Shown piece after piece: positions 35,701-49,425 of a DNA stretch of 64,000 nucleotides. Within the stretch, counting starts at the first letter, position 1. Every line of letters begins with the position of its first letter. Source of the stretch: Malurus cyaneus samueli (Eukaryota; Chordata; Aves; Passeriformes; Maluridae); contig CM019214.1 of NCBI GenBank assembly GCA_009741485.1, forward strand, positions 52,345,310 to 52,409,309, written 5' to 3'. The position numbers were made by a program, and so were the translations under genes. The notes beneath the pieces were generated by a model. That model made no database searches. It was not told where the DNA came from and saw only the letters and a program-made list of their open reading frames with translations.

Positions 35701-38700
35701 TTGTGTTTTAAAATTGGCCAATTGCCTTAGTTGGCTTTTGAGTTTCTTTTGTATAATTTAGGTACTGTTTCATGTAAAATACTTAAAACTAATGAAAACA
35801 AACAGTATCCGAGAAACCTTAGAGGACATGGAAGTAATGATAATAAGCACCAAGTTATCTCCACCAATGAATTTCCTCTCTTCCTGTGTATCTTGTAAAC
35901 TCTAGGCCATTCACATCCAATAGTAATGGATATGGAAGGCATTGCAAATGCTGAACATGTTGCTTGTGCTAAACCAAAAATCATCTGTTATGTTATTGCA
36001 GACCTGTAAGTCCTGATAATCAATCATGGTTCTATTACAAACACAGGATACAGATCCATTTTCCCTTGTCCAAACCCTGTGCCCAGAACAGGTACAGCAG
36101 TTCAAGTATTTTGAACAGTGCCCTCTGTGAGCAGGCAGCAGACTATTCAAAAAACATCCCAGATAGCAAAGGGCATTTTTGTAAACCACTTCTTCACTCC
36201 CAATCACATTTGAAAGAGCTGAGCAAAGTGTGAGCGCTGTGTTAGGTCTTCCTTTAGGGGATCCTTGTTCAGCAAACCAAGCAGCTGTGTTTTGCTCCAG
36301 CTGAGTTTCCCAGGTGGTCTTTTCAGTGCAACCCCACTGAGAGAGCTTTCGAAAGCCCAACAGAACAAAAAAAAGACATGGCTGTGGCTAGAGTATTGCT
36401 CCAAAATTAAGCACACAAACGATCCATTGAAAACAGAGTAGCTCCTTTGATTTTGTGGGCTGAATACATCAGATTAGACCTGAGGCACAAAAGCCAAAAA
36501 CATTTCCACAACAATTTAGCACTGTTTTAGAGATTTTCAAGGGCAAATGAGACCAAATAAAACCCTTAGTAAGCCAATGCAAATAATGACCTTTTAATTT
36601 AAAGAACTTTTTCCAGCTGGATTGTCTTCCTCGATCAACAAGCAACACACCCATCCATACTTGAATTCAGGATTTCACCTGAGTATAAATTTCCTCAACC
36701 TGAAATCCAGCAGTCAGTACAGAAAAGTGCTTATCAGGAAGGGATGGAAGCAGAAGCAGCATGAACACAAGGATATAATCATTTAATGTTTAGGAGGGAT
36801 GCCATGGAAAGAGAGATAGGGGAGGAGCTCCACTGCATGGGGTAGAAATGGCAACAGAATTTGGGAAAGAGGAACGCAGAAATGACACAGGCACCTGCAG
36901 TCCTTCTACACTGTGCTGCAAGTTCTCTCCCATTTTGGAAGAGCAGTGATCAGGTGCTCCAAATCTGAGTCACTTGGACAAGGCAAGAGGAAAGGAAAGA
37001 AGGATTAAGGAGAAAAGAGATACCTGTAAGACATTTTGTAAGTAAAACCCTTTTTTAAAGAAATGGAAGAGTGCACTGAATGCACTAATGTACTCTTTTG
37101 CAGTAAAGCAAAAGTGTAAGGATGCAAGAGAATTTCTGTAAAAACAGTTCTAGAGTAAATGAAAAATAGTTTGTATTAGCCAGTAAATAGGATAGATACA
37201 CTTGGAATTTAAAAAAATGAGTTCCCTTTAAAATAGTAAAGGAAAACCCTCCAAAACAATGAGTGAAGACGAGGGCAGATGAGTTATTAAAGATTACACA
37301 AAAATAAAAAGCCAAAGCAAGGCCCTTTTCCTTTTTTTTTTTTTTTTTTCCATAAGTATCCTTAAGCTGGAATCAAAGAACCACAAATACCACGTATTTC
37401 TGGTTTTTGAGGCGTGCCTTAGTGGCACTCAATATTGAGAAGCATTTCTTAGGTGCCTTAAAATCCATGTATACTTTGGCTATTACTGCTGAGGACTAAC
37501 TGTGTTTCACTAGAGCCACTTGGGTACCATTTGGGCATACACAATTTTGGGTAAATACAGTTCATTCTGCTCAGATGTTTCACGAGATACCCCCTGTCCT
37601 AAAGGAAATGTAATTTACTTCACTAAGTATGAAAGATCTGCAGGCATACATTGAGGCAAATTTCACCATCTGCAAAACCACTGAGGTGGGGGAACACCAC
37701 AATCCAACAAACCCCAGAGCTTTTATTTTCCCTACACCAGGAATTTACCTGTTCAAAGGGGAAGGAGATTTTACTGTGTTAGGTGGTAAAGTATCCCATT
37801 ATCTCAGAATCAGAACTTACAAACTTGAGAATGTTTACTCTCCCTCCTATCCTGTGGGCAAACAAGATGGAGCACAGTTTACCACTGCTCTAGGGGGTGT
37901 GTGTCATGCACAAAGCTTTAAAAGTTCCTGTTTATTCTGAGTGGACATTTGAGATCCTGGGACACAGATCATAAAACTAGGCCTTTTTTCTTTTATACTT
38001 TGCCAGCAGCAGACTGCTCACTCTTCCGTGGTAGCATACATACATATATATAAGCTTTTGGATTATTTGAAAGACCACATAAATGTAAGCTATAAGGAAA
38101 GTAGTGAAACTTGAGAATCATGTGTAGCTTGTCAGACTGTGAATTATGACAGCCATCTACTTTAAGAGTGAGACTATAAAGAGCTCTTATGAGGAAATAC
38201 ATTCTAATTAAAGCATCCACAGACAGCTGCTCATATTTTTATAAAAAACACAATTACCCTGTGCAGCACTAGTAGTTCCAGTTCTGGTGAAAAAAAAAAT
38301 CCAAAAAACTCAAACAAAAACAAAACAAACAACAAAGCTTTGCAGTATTACTGAGTCATATCTTAGTGTGACAACTTCTGTTTATCTTAACTTTCTGCAG
38401 CTTTAAACATGAAATCTAAGAGGGAGGAAGCAGGAAGACAATTTAGTGGTCAAGAATAGCTGGTGTGAAAGGAAGGGAGGGAGCTTTCCCCTAGGGTTGT
38501 GAAAAGATAACTTGCAAAGTCTTGCTGTTTCTTTCAAAATCCACTTAAAATTGGAGATGGTGATTTACTGAACACACAGGTTCTGACACTTAATAGAAAT
38601 CATTTATGCCTTTTTTTTTTTTTCAAAAACAACAATCTTCTTTTGGTCTAACAGATTTTTCTAGAAAGAGACAAGTACCATAAATGAACAAGAAGATTGT

Positions 38701-38765
38701 AGGTGATCTTGTGCATACATTCAGAGTCTAGAAATATTATTTTGTGGTATATCTTAGAAATATAA
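29729..38765. other. Intergenic, no gene recognised
   Basis: No coding exon, RNA gene or firm repeat was identified in this long stretch. It holds T16 at 33103-33118, T18 at 37332-37349 and T13 near 38611. Two patches with regulatory-looking motifs (34490-34600 and 35380-35560) and the hairpin at 30125 are listed separately. The 149-codon minus frame at 35911-36360 overlaps other frames and matches no family. Confidence 0.5.
30125..30163 (+). repeat. GC-rich hairpin followed by a T tract
   Basis: gagtggctct (30125-30134) and agagccactc (30140-30149) are perfect 10-bp complements around the 5-base loop cagta. After agc comes an uninterrupted T11 (30153-30163). The layout resembles an intrinsic or Pol III-type terminator, but there is no recognisable transcript upstream. 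Confidence 0.85.
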
Positions 38766-38875
38766 CCTGGCTTGGGTTGGAAGGGACCTTAAAGATCATC
38801 AGTTTCCCCTTTCCATGGGCAGGTACGCCTTCCATTAGACCAAATTGCTCACAACCCCATTTAACCTTGCCTTTT
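38766..38875 (-). mobile_element. CR1 LINE 3' end fragment
   Basis: The plus strand reads 'ggcttgggttggaagggacc', then 'ttaaagatcatcagtttccc', then 'catgggcaggtacgccttcc' and 'attagaccaaattgctcaca'. This is the inverted avian CR1 3' end with its characteristic 'cttccactagaccaggttgctc' block. Only the last 110 bases or so remain. Confidence 0.9.
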
Positions 38876-38929
38876 TTCCTTTATTTTCTATAAGATTTTA
38901 AACTCTAAATACTATAGCTCACAATACCA

Positions 38930-38955
38930 CCCCCCCCCCCCAAAAAAAAAAAAAA
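38930..38955. repeat. C12 run joined to A14
   Basis: C12 (38930-38941) is directly followed by A14 (38942-38955) and further A-rich sequence to about 39000. It is a low-complexity tract and a likely site of length variation and assembly error. Confidence 0.95.
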
Positions 38956-41900
38956 CAAAAAAACAACCAAAAGCCCCCAAAAACACATACACAAAAAAAC
39001 CCAGGTAAGCTTGAGCAAGTTCTTGTCATTCAAGTTAAAGAAAGTTTTCTTTCCAATTCTGGGTATTAAAAAATGTATCTTTTGATATACTTGTATTTTC
39101 TTCAGGGAAGGGTGAAGATATTCCAGTATTTTTGACAGCTTTGTGAATGTCCCTATTTAGGTGGTTTTGCGTACAGTAATTGTAACAAGGAGCAAAGCTG
39201 ACCCAGCTGTGCTGCCTTGTACACACAAAGGGATGGATTTTCTCCCCTCCATGAAACTAGAAACAAGTACTGTACAAAGTAAAGCTTTGTACATCAAAAA
39301 ACAAGAGCTTCTACAGCTCTTCACATCTGCATGATTTTGAGGACCCAGCCTGTATAAATCTGCAATCTTGCCACCATGTGGAATGAAGATTTAGAACACA
39401 TTCACATACTCAGAAGCCACAGGAGCTGCTGCCCATGGCATCCTTTTTTCCACTATGATAATTTACATACACACTGTTGTAACACATCCACTCCAAATTC
39501 ATTTTCATAGGTTAAAATGAAGCTAGCATGTAATTAAACAAACTGCTATCTATAAAAGAAAAATTTGGACTACTAGAAAAATACTTTACATTATTTTTAG
39601 CACTGAAAAAGCATACACTAGTATAGTACACATGCCAGAGAAGACTGAACATTTCTTGAGCATAGGTTTCTGATTTACATAGAGGCTCACAGGTAGACAC
39701 TGTGACTGATGGTGACCTCTGATGTGAATGTTGCTTTTCCAGAAGACAGAGCACTTGGCACAAACCCCAAAGTCATGAGACTTGCATGAGACTTAGACAT
39801 TACCATCTGTACCTTCGACCTCTTTTGTAAAATGCTAAGAACCACCACTGTTCTCCCTTGAATGGCTGCTAAAAAGCTTAACTAATCACTGCTAATAAAG
39901 TACACTGAGGCTTTCTCACAGCATGATCTCAGGGACAGAAGAAAATGGGAAAAAGAGCTGTATTAATGCAGAGTCAATTAATTTTCTAAGTTCCATCTTA
40001 GAAAATGAAATTTTATTTTAAGACCACTAAGACACACAGAATGAGATCCTTCGAACGACAGCTTCATTGAATCCTGCTGAACTTACTGAATGTATCTCAG
40101 CAAAAAAAGATGGGCCTCAGTTTTTAAGAAGTAGCACTTTAAAAACATTTGAGAACTGGAAATTAATGCATAAGTGCTTTGGCTCTTCAAAATCCAAACA
40201 GCCCATATAGAGTTTGCAATTTAGTATTTATTAAATATGCATTGCAATCAATGTAAGGCACGTATTTGTATTCTTTTCTGAACAGGAGCAATACCAGTGT
40301 TGTTCAAGAGCTTTCTCAGTCATTTTCTTCCAACTGCAGTTATTAAAACAATCAGATAGGGCTGTTTCTGAGGCTTCAAAACAGAACTTCATGTCCCTCG
40401 TGTGCAGTGAAACAATATCTATTTAATGTTCATTTCACAGAGTACAAGCTCTCTAAACTATTTCTGCAACTGTATTTTCAAAGTGTTCATTTCCCCGGTA
40501 TCTGGAGAGGTTAAAAGTGCCTTGCCTCCTCCTCATCTCCAGGAGAAGCAATAACGTTTCTGCCAATACCTGAGAATGAAAGCTGAAACAGCACTCAAAA
40601 CACATCTTGAATAAATGTTCAAAAACATATCCTTAGGGTAGTTTCCCTTGTTACTGGCAAATCAAGCTTGCGTGTGTCTGATAAAATGGTTTGAACTACG
40701 GAAGTTTAATACTGCAAAGAATGTTTGATGATGTTAGGACATGCCACATGACAAACTCAGAGCAACTCACGATTCTCCTAGTTTAATTCTTGCTACTAAA
40801 AAAATATCTATCAGATGTATTAAGCTGGACACTCACTTTCTTTGTCTTTCTAGTTACTGGCATTTTACGTTAATTTCTGAAGTTTTGCGTCCTATCTTTT
40901 TTGGCAAACCAGAGGATCTGTATTAACTTGTCTTTGTTACAGCACGTAACATAAAACTCCCTGAACCTTTTCCTAAATGATAAAAATGATAGTCAATGAC
41001 TTTTACATTACTCAAGTGAGAAACAAGGCATATGTTTTTGCCAGTGAGGGAGACAAATAGCAAAAGAAAATGTTATAAGGGAAGAACTCTGGTATTTTTC
41101 TCTCTTCTGAGCACTTCAAATCATTACAAAGTAACTTATCAGAGATTCAGCTAAACACGGAGGTCAATGCTGAGATAAATGGGTAAACTTACAGAAAGCA
41201 AGAAAGATTTTAATCAACATAGAGTCATAGAAGCAAAGCAAAGCATACAAAAAAAAGCCAGAGTAGTAAACTTAAACCCTTTATTGAATTCTCTCAGTTG
41301 GACTGGAGTACCTTACTGGGCAAAGACGCTCTTCCACAACCCCTCTGTAAGTACCTCCCCAGTGATGCTGTGCCCAGTATGTTCTCCCAGTATGTAAAGT
41401 CCTGCCCAGGAGTGGGGAGAACAAGCCAGTTATGAAACACACCCCAGACACTGGAGGCTCTAGGATGGTGGGTAAAATGGATACAGTTTCTATTTAACTG
41501 AATTAGGAACCTCTAGAAACTGAGGAATTATATTGCACAACACTGTTTTCAGTTGCAACATTCATTCCATTTTCTTATGCTCATGAAACTTCTATTTTCC
41601 AGAAACAAAAATTTCCCAATGTCCTATCAGTGCTTGTGGTGGTATCAGAACCATGGAGAACAAAAAGAAAAGCTTTTCAGTTCTCTTTTGGTTTTTGGCA
41701 GATTAAATGTTAAACTGGCATTTTGGCTGACACACAGCAGTGGTCAGAAGAGAGAGCTGGGATTTGCTAGATGACAAACCAGTGGTTGCCAATAGCTTGC
41801 TTGCATTAGACTTAATTTGGGGGTGACTGACTCATTTCAGGTAGCAAAATCCTCCCAGATTTCTCCCTGGACACACAAACTACTGACATTTTTTTCTGGA

Positions 41901-42473
41901 AATTTTTCAAAACCAATGCACACTGAAGGCCTCCGAAAACTGAACACAACCTTTTTAAAGAGGTACTCCATGAAAGTATTTGCAAAATATTTGTGGATGA
42001 ATGCATTTGCCCTTGGCTACTAACATTCCAGTTTTCATCTGCAATAGAAGAGCAATAAAAAGTAGTGTGCTTGACTGGTGTATGGCTTAAAGTACAGCAA
42101 CACCGAGGCAATTAATATCAAGATTTTAAGACTGCTAATTTTCCTCTCTGTGATCTTTCCTCTTCACGTCACATTTTGAAATAGTAATAATAACTCTTGT
42201 AAGCCATGTCCAGAAAAAAACAAAACAGGCAGAAACCACAGGTTCTGTCTCCGTCTGTGAGTTACTACCACCTGCATAAAAGTTTGCTATGCTAAGTACA
42301 TCTAACAGCTGCAGCCTCTTCCAGAGAAAAGCACTGAAAATATTACAACAGATGCATTTCAGATTCTCCTGCTGAACACTATCCCTTCTGTGATATGCAC
42401 AGCCTGCATCTACACCTTTTACGTACATTTGTCATGAGTGCTTTACAGTAACCTCTTGGGATTTTTCCAAGCT

Positions 42474-42475
<2 letters not shown>

Positions 42476-42504
<29 letters not shown>
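42476..42504. repeat. Poly(T) tract, 29 bases
   Basis: T29 without interruption, the longest homopolymer in the window. On the minus strand it is a poly(A), which could be the scar of a retroposed sequence, but no retroposed body is recognisable beside it. Confidence 0.95.
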
Positions 42505-42509
<5 letters not shown>

Positions 42510-43099
42510 AGGAGAGCCAATAAAAGGAACTGTCAGCTTTTAAACTGCATGTAATTCCTGTGTTTAAGAACTGTTTAATCTAAACCACAGAAAAAGTCCC
42601 AGGAGAACAAACAACCAATCAAACCAAACCCAACCAATCCAGTGTTTCCTTTTCCTTAACTATTAGCATTCAAAGTTATGCAAAGTTATTCTCCCTCTCT
42701 GGGCTGAAGTTTCCAGCAGTCTTTTCTATTCAGTTTAACAGGAGATGTTGAGGGAATTTCATTGCAGTAGCACTCCTTTTAAACCTATAAACCAGATCTT
42801 ACCATTTCTTCAGGAAGCATTGCAACCTTCAATGATTGTACAGAGGGTTGCTACCTTGGAGCTTTCTGGTAGTTCTGTCCAGGTCTTACAAGGCACATCT
42901 TTAGTGCTAAGAAAAAGAAAGGATTTGGGTTAAGCAGCCAGCCCACAAATAATCCACAATATTTATTTCATACCCTGGTTCCTTTTCATGCTGCTTCAGG
43001 TAACTCTCTCCAAGACAAATTTAGTTCCAGAGGAAGCTGTGCAGCCATGAGCCAGTTTGTGCCACTTGGCTTTGAGGCCAGGGATTGGCTCATGGCCCC

Positions 43100-43290
43100 T
43101 TTTTAATTAGCAGCATAAACATCGCTTCAAAGAACATATGTGGGTGTCAACCCTCATTACACAATTTGTGGTTGTGAATCCCAAGTGAGCAGAGTCATCT
43201 CTCTTGAAGACTTAATTCAAGCACCTGCAGTCTAGAAAAAGGGAAGGATTTAATTAGCATTTTTTATTAGTTAGCCCTAATGGGAGCACT
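43100..43290. promoter_or_regulatory. TAAT-rich patch, candidate enhancer
   Basis: The 11-mer tttaattagca occurs twice (starting at 43102 and 43249), with cttaattcaa at 43211 and attagttagccctaat at about 43267-43282 between and after. These are homeodomain-type cores. The clustering is visible; that it is a conserved regulatory element is inference. Confidence 0.25.
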
Positions 43291-46200
43291 CCTCTGAGGT
43301 GTTTCTCTTCCCTCAGCAATTAGGATGCTTCCTTACTTTTCTTACTACTTTGGATTACCAACTAGAACAGGAATGCCAAAGGTAGACATCACATTTTGTA
43401 CTATGCAGGCAACCCACCTCCACAATCAGATGCACCCCTACACTACTCCACAAAGAGGTTTTTTTTTACAGGTTTTCACCAGGCTTAGATTTAATTTCTG
43501 TTCATTCAGTCCCCGCTGATGCAAATTTAGATGAAGAACAGAAGCTTCCTGGTTGGAACTGCTTAGAAGTGGTAAAGAGGCCAGGCAGGACAGAACCTCA
43601 CACACTAGGAAAGAAAAGAATGTCACAAGATTTCATAACATCAAATAACAGAACCATGCTCCTTTTCCTCTGCTATTTTTCAAGTCATCATAGATGCTAT
43701 CGCTTCTGCTCTTCCTTTCCCCTTTAAGGGGTCAGCATCAGCTCAGGGATGACCACAGTCATAGGGTCACTGGCTCAGAGTCCTTGATCTCAGAACTAAT
43801 ACTTCAAGACCAGTTCCTGTGGCAAATCCACAAAAGAGGATGCCAAAGAAAGTTGCCAGAGACCTTTCCCTTTCAAGTTCAAACAATCTAAACCATATCT
43901 TGATTTGCTCTATAAAAGTACACATGGTTTGTTTTGTTTAGTATCAAATTACTTATTTTCCTTTGTTTTCAGACTTGAACTCTTCAAGGCAAGGAACCTG
44001 TTCTTGACTCGATCCAGTTTTACCTCCTGACCACTGCCATGTGCACAGCAGCTGAACAGGTCCAATTCTGCAGTAACAATGACTGCCCTGAATATCAGAA
44101 ACCAGAGCGGTATTTTTGTTTAGTTATTGGAACACACCAAATACCGAAGCATTTAGACTGTGATGAAAAGTGCATGCAAAACCAATGTATACTATTAGAA
44201 CATCAAGTGTTCTGGCCCAGATACTCTGGCTCACCATTACATTTGTGAACCACCTTAATATAATGTAATATAACAAATACAGAAGAACGACAATTCTTCA
44301 ATCCTCCCTCCTTATTCTCCTCAGTCTTAACAGCTGGATTAGCAGCTGGCACACAGAAGAGTGGACACTAGAGCACACTAATATTTCCCCCATTTTCTCC
44401 TACCCTGATTTCAGGGCTGTATCATCTCTCTCCAACATCCCAGGATGATCCATTGTCCTTGACACAAGCTTGTGTGAGATTGAGTAGCACTTCATAATGA
44501 TTTTAATGTCTCTCGAGATCTTTTAAGCTTGCTCTGTGCTTGCAGCTCAAAGAAACAGCATAAAGATAATAAAGTGGCTCCCAGTTGTGGCTTTTCTACT
44601 GTTGATGCATATTACAGATCAGTACCTCCTGTGGAAGTATCCTTGTCTTCAAACAAGTAACATTTTTCTTCTATTACCTTTATTTCTGGTTCTCTTTCTC
44701 CGCTTTCCTTTGACTTGTATTTGTCCTATTTTGTTGCATGACATGAAGATACGAAACTTCATCAGCATACAGAACAAAGAACAAAACTTAACAAGTTGTA
44801 CCTAATTATTTCCTTATGAACACCTAAACTTGCTACCTGGACTTTGTTCATTAACAGAAAATAATCCCATTTACACAGCATGTACAGGAATTTATTTTCA
44901 AATTTGAATTGCAAAGTTGTTACTCCACTGCTTTTCTTCATTGCTACCTGTGTTCAATTAAATCAAAAACTATTTCCTTCACTGTAGTTCCTGTAAAATC
45001 TAAACAAATACCTCTACGAGTACATGGTATGTTTGTTAAAACAAGAACTGTGTACTCAGTTATGAAAGAACACAAAAATCATCAGCCTGAAAGAAAATAT
45101 TTGGGAAAGACAATCCAGTTTTTCTGATTTCCAGTCTACTGTCCTGACTGTTCCTGTCTTGGAATTGGCTCTGCAATTCACTTGCAGCTGGAAGAGCTTT
45201 ATTCACATGACAAGGTGCACAAAGCTTAGGCAATGCCCTCACTTAGACTGCCAGCTGTTTTGGACAAGGGTTTTTGGCTTTATTCTATGAAGTCCAACTC
45301 GCTTCCAGCCCATAGACACTACCAGAGCACAAACATTTAATCCCATTACTCAAGTGTGAGCATGTCAGGCAGCTTTTCTGGTAGTACTGAGGTTTCAAGA
45401 AAATGCATTCATTTTTACTGCTTTGTGATTCTGTCCGCAGGCTAACACATGCCATGAGACAGTTTTTCCCATATCTTTTTTTTTTTTTTTTTTCTCCCAG
45501 AGGAAAGGGGAAAATAACCCCAAACTATTTCACAACCAACTCAACCACACTGTGGAATTAAGTTTCAAAACAGAGAGCAATGCTGCAGTTTACTGCTTCA
45601 CAAAGGATTAAAGGAATATGCAGGAGATGAACTTCATAAGTTCTCTTCAAGGAGATGGCCTGTTTTTATGTGAACTGCCTTTCATCTTATCAAATATTGT
45701 TCACACTGAGGATATAAAGTAGACAGGATATCGAGTGAGGCTACGAAATGATGCAGAAGGAAATAAGGCTCTTTTTAGCAGTTTATGTTCCAAAACACTG
45801 CTGAAACACTCCAAGATTTCCACATCTCCCTATCTTTCTTGGAAATATGCTTGTGCTTATGTAAACCCCACAAGCACCTGTGACATATTTGAAGCAAGAC
45901 ATTAATTTCTTGAGCAAACTGTTGGTTTAGTTTATATGGAGGCAGTAAGTTGACCCTTGGCAACTATGCTAAGGCTTTCCACTGTGGAGTCCTCCAGAAG
46001 GTTAACTACCCTTAAGTGTAATTTTTGCTGTGCTACATTATAAAGTTAACTTGGATTTTTATGAGTACCCGATACTTTTCAATCAATATTGGCATTTACA
46101 CTCAATTCTGTATAAAGAGATTGTGTGCCAGGGAAAACGATCATCCCAGTTGTCTGGAATAGCATGTCAAATTAATAGCACATTTCTTCCTGTTTCCTTT

Positions 46201-48761
46201 GGACAACATATCATTGACAATGCAAAACAATCTAAACCACTATTTTTAACAGAATGTTCTGTGCAGTGAGTTTGGAACTCCGCAAAAGTACAAAATATCC
46301 ATGCCCAGACAGTAAATTTTATTCCAAGCCATTTTCACTCAATGCCGTTCTATAAACTGCTTTCTGAGCACACTTTAAGACACTGACCTGTGAAAATACA
46401 GTAATGTAACTTCATTTTAAATGGGACCTTAGTAAGACAGTATCAGGAAGAATAATTTTCCCCAGTGTCTAATTTCAGGCGCTAAAAGTCTTACCACTTG
46501 AATGAGATGCAATTGGGGCTGCAAGTACTCAGTGCTTCAGAAAAACATGCCCATGCTGTCAGACTGTGCATAATTACATTTGGCTCCTCATCAAAGACAA
46601 TCACTCCGCTCTCACACAAATCACAGAATGGGATAACAAAGCCACAGATTTGCTATCAGCTACTAGGCTGATAGTAGTGAACCAGGCAAGGCACATGCAT
46701 GTTCTCCCTCTACCCAACCCACCCAGCTCAGATCTCCATCTGCAGGGACAAGCCAAAGTCCTAAGATGCCTTCAGAAGCAAGATAAGCTCCACTAACACT
46801 GACAGAGCTTCTGGATCAGACTGCACTTATATCAATGAGATGAGAGCATAATTAAGAGTTGAGCCCAGCTGCACCAACACAAGTAGCTGCATCTGTAAAT
46901 TAAGTGGGATGAGGCCCATTTTGTATCATCAGTGCTGTTTCACATTGATTGAAAAGATCAGGTGTTAAAAGTGTTCCTTTTTATATGACAAAGTAGGTTG
47001 TTTAACGTGAATTCAAATCCAGTGAAGAACAAGCCATTGACACGACTACACCTTTTTGTCTGACGCTTTTTTCCTTCTCTCATATATAGAAAAATCCTTT
47101 GAGTTGAATATGTGTAACTACTCAGAGCTGCATAATTTACTGCAGTCAGTGACTGCCTAGATAAACATGGATAAAAACCAAAACAGTTTTATGATTTTTT
47201 TGGGTTAAAAAAGAGTCACTATTAAATAATTATATTTCTTCTGTGTTCCCAAACTTTCATTTCAATTTTAAAGGAACATTTTAAAGGAACTGACTAGGAT
47301 ATTAGCAAACTTATGTAAAGAAACTGTATTATACCCTGATGCAAGCATTGGAATATCTGTTTTAGAAACAATGTAAGTCTCCTAAAGAGGTCAGTATTCA
47401 CTAAACATTTCGCCTAAGCTGAATTCAACACATTTGTACTGGCTCAGTGAAATGCATAGTAAGAAAGCGAAAAGCACATATCAAGGGTTCCAAAAACAAA
47501 GTTAGTATAACCTCCTGCAGGAAGGGCTGAAAAGCAAAAGAAACATTATCAGTACCTTTTCTGTTTTCTATTATTGCAAAAAAATGGTTCCAAAAATTTC
47601 ATTTTAGGTGTATTGTAGTTGACATCCCCATCATGGTATCTACTGCCTCTATTATTGAAAAGTTCAGTCTTGGATACAGATAATATACCTTGTTTAGTAA
47701 CATCTGTGTGCAGACTGCAAAGTATTAAGGTTTGGCTGGATTGCTAGAGCTCAGTTTGGGAATTTGGCCGCAGGCTCACTCTTTCTATACATCTGGCCAC
47801 AAAGACAAAGGAATATTTTATTTTTCTAGGGGAACAGAAATCTCAGGGACAAGAAGTGAACAGAAACAAAGAATAAATATTATTTCAATATTTTTTCATA
47901 CAGAAGAATTATTGTTTTAATTCTTCTCACTAAAAAAATTAGTCAAAATAGAAAAATAAAATAAATGCATGAGCTTAGGGAAAGAGCTCTACAGAGCAGA
48001 AAGATCATGTCTGAAAAAGCAAAACAGTATCTTTTAGCTATGCTCATAAAACAAAAATAACATTTTGAGTATCATTATCTAGTTGGACTCTGCCCCAGTA
48101 ATGAGACTCTTTTAAACACTCGATCTTAGCAAGCAAGGAATGTCCCCTCTCTGGTACCTTCACAGAAGGCAGAGGGCAGCCAACACTATATCTGAGTGCC
48201 AAGTGTGCAGCAGGAGCCTATGCTCCTGGTAAACAAGGCTACTGAAGAGCAATGGATCTGCTCTGCAGATCCACACTCCACAGCCAAGTCTACTCATGCT
48301 AAGGAGCCACAGAGGTTTTGTTCTGCCCAGCCACAAGAAAAACTTGCACAGCTCTTTCATATGTTCAACCCCTCTACAAAGATGGGTTATACACTATTAT
48401 CTACCTGTAGTTTCATTCAATTTTGACAGCTGTACACCTCTTCTGACTGTGCTAGATACCAAGCTTGCCCCATCTCTAAAAAGTCAAGGTAGATTCACCT
48501 TTAAGTATTTCTCTGTAAAGAGTTTAACATCCAACCACCATTCATTGTCCAAACTTCTTACCATGGTCCAGACAGCCCTAGCTACACATCTGTCCAAAGT
48601 GCACATGTACCAGTGGAAGACAAGACTACCAGCTGCTTTTATATGTATGTATCTATGCCTGCTATCATTCCATACCCTGTTCAAGGTAATGCATGAACTA
48701 AAAAAAGTGTTCAGTACTTTTTTAAAGAAATTAAGCAAGAATCAGGAATATAATTATTAAG

Positions 48762-48830
48762 GTTGGAACTTGGAAAATACCTCCAAGATCACTGAATCCA
48801 ACCTTTGACCAAACATCAGTAAGTAAAACG
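48762..48830 (-). mobile_element. CR1 LINE 3' end remnant, minus orientation
   Basis: The plus strand reads 'ttaaggttggaacttggaaa' and 'atacctccaagatcactgaa', then 'tccaacctttgaccaaacat': the inverted CR1 3' end that normally reads 'ggttggaaaagacctctaagatcatc.agtccaacc'. It stops abruptly where the plus-oriented copy begins, so the later copy may have landed in or beside it. Confidence 0.75.
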
Positions 48831-49425
48831 TGTCCTAGGCTGCATCCAAAGTAGCGTGGCCAGTAGAGCAAGGCAGGGAATTCTGCCGCTCTGCTCTGCC
48901 CTGGTGAGACCCTACCTGCAGGGCTGCATCCAGCTCTAGGAGCCCCAGCACAGGAAGGACATGGATCTGCTGGAATGAGTCCAGAAGACCACCAAGATGA
49001 TTACAGGGATGGAGCACCTCACTTATGAGGAAAGGCTGAAAGAACTGGGATTGCTCAGCCTGCAGAAGAGGCAGCTTTGGCATGACCAAACTGCAGCCTT
49101 CCAGCAGCTGAAGGGAGCCTACAAGAAAGATGGAGAGGAACTTTTTAGAAGGGTATATAGGGACAGGACAATGGAAATTGCTTCAAACTGAAAGAGGAGA
49201 GATTTAGATTAGATATTAGGAAGAAATGTGAGGGTGGTGAAGCTCTGGAACAGGTTGCCCAGAGAAATTGTGGCTGCCACATCCCCGGAAATCTTTAAGT
49301 TCAGGTTGGACAGGGCTCTGAGGTATCTCGCCTAGTGGAAGGTGTCCCTGCCTGTGGTGGGGGATGTTGGAAACTAGATGATCTTTAAGCTCCCTTCCAA
49401 CCAAAACCATTCCATGATTATGTCA
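48831..49425 (+). mobile_element. CR1 LINE 3' part, plus strand
   Basis: It starts within ORF2 at 'ctaggctgcatccaaagtag' and runs through 'gaccctacctgcagggctgc' and 'tatgaggaaaggctgaaaga' (the coding for YEERLKELG). The last part of ORF2 follows at 49190-49260 ('ttagatattaggaagaaatg', 'ctctggaacaggttgcccag'). It ends with the 3' tail 'agctcccttccaaccaaaac', 'cattccatgattatg'. The open frame at 48997-49191 is CR1 ORF2, not a host gene. This is one of the best preserved copies in the window. Confidence 0.93.

Larger units (their letters stand above)
39001..48761. other. Intergenic, no gene recognised
   Basis: No exon or assignable repeat was found. It contains T29 at 42476-42504, T18 at 45476-45493 and a TAAT-rich patch at about 43100-43290 (listed separately). 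Open frames near 48296-48760 (154 codons) and elsewhere match nothing known. Confidence 0.5.

Noticed and set aside
35911..36360. 149-codon open frame on the minus strand
   Set aside because: It resembles no known family, overlaps another minus-strand frame of similar length, and has no splice or promoter context. Cys-rich wording near its middle does not form a recognisable domain.
48296..48760. 154-codon open frame just before the CR1 at 48.8 kb
   Set aside because: No recognisable domain; an antisense frame over the same stretch is equally open, and the composition is that of unique intergenic DNA.
48997..49191. 64-codon frame with YEERLKELG
   Set aside because: This is late CR1 ORF2, not a host gene.
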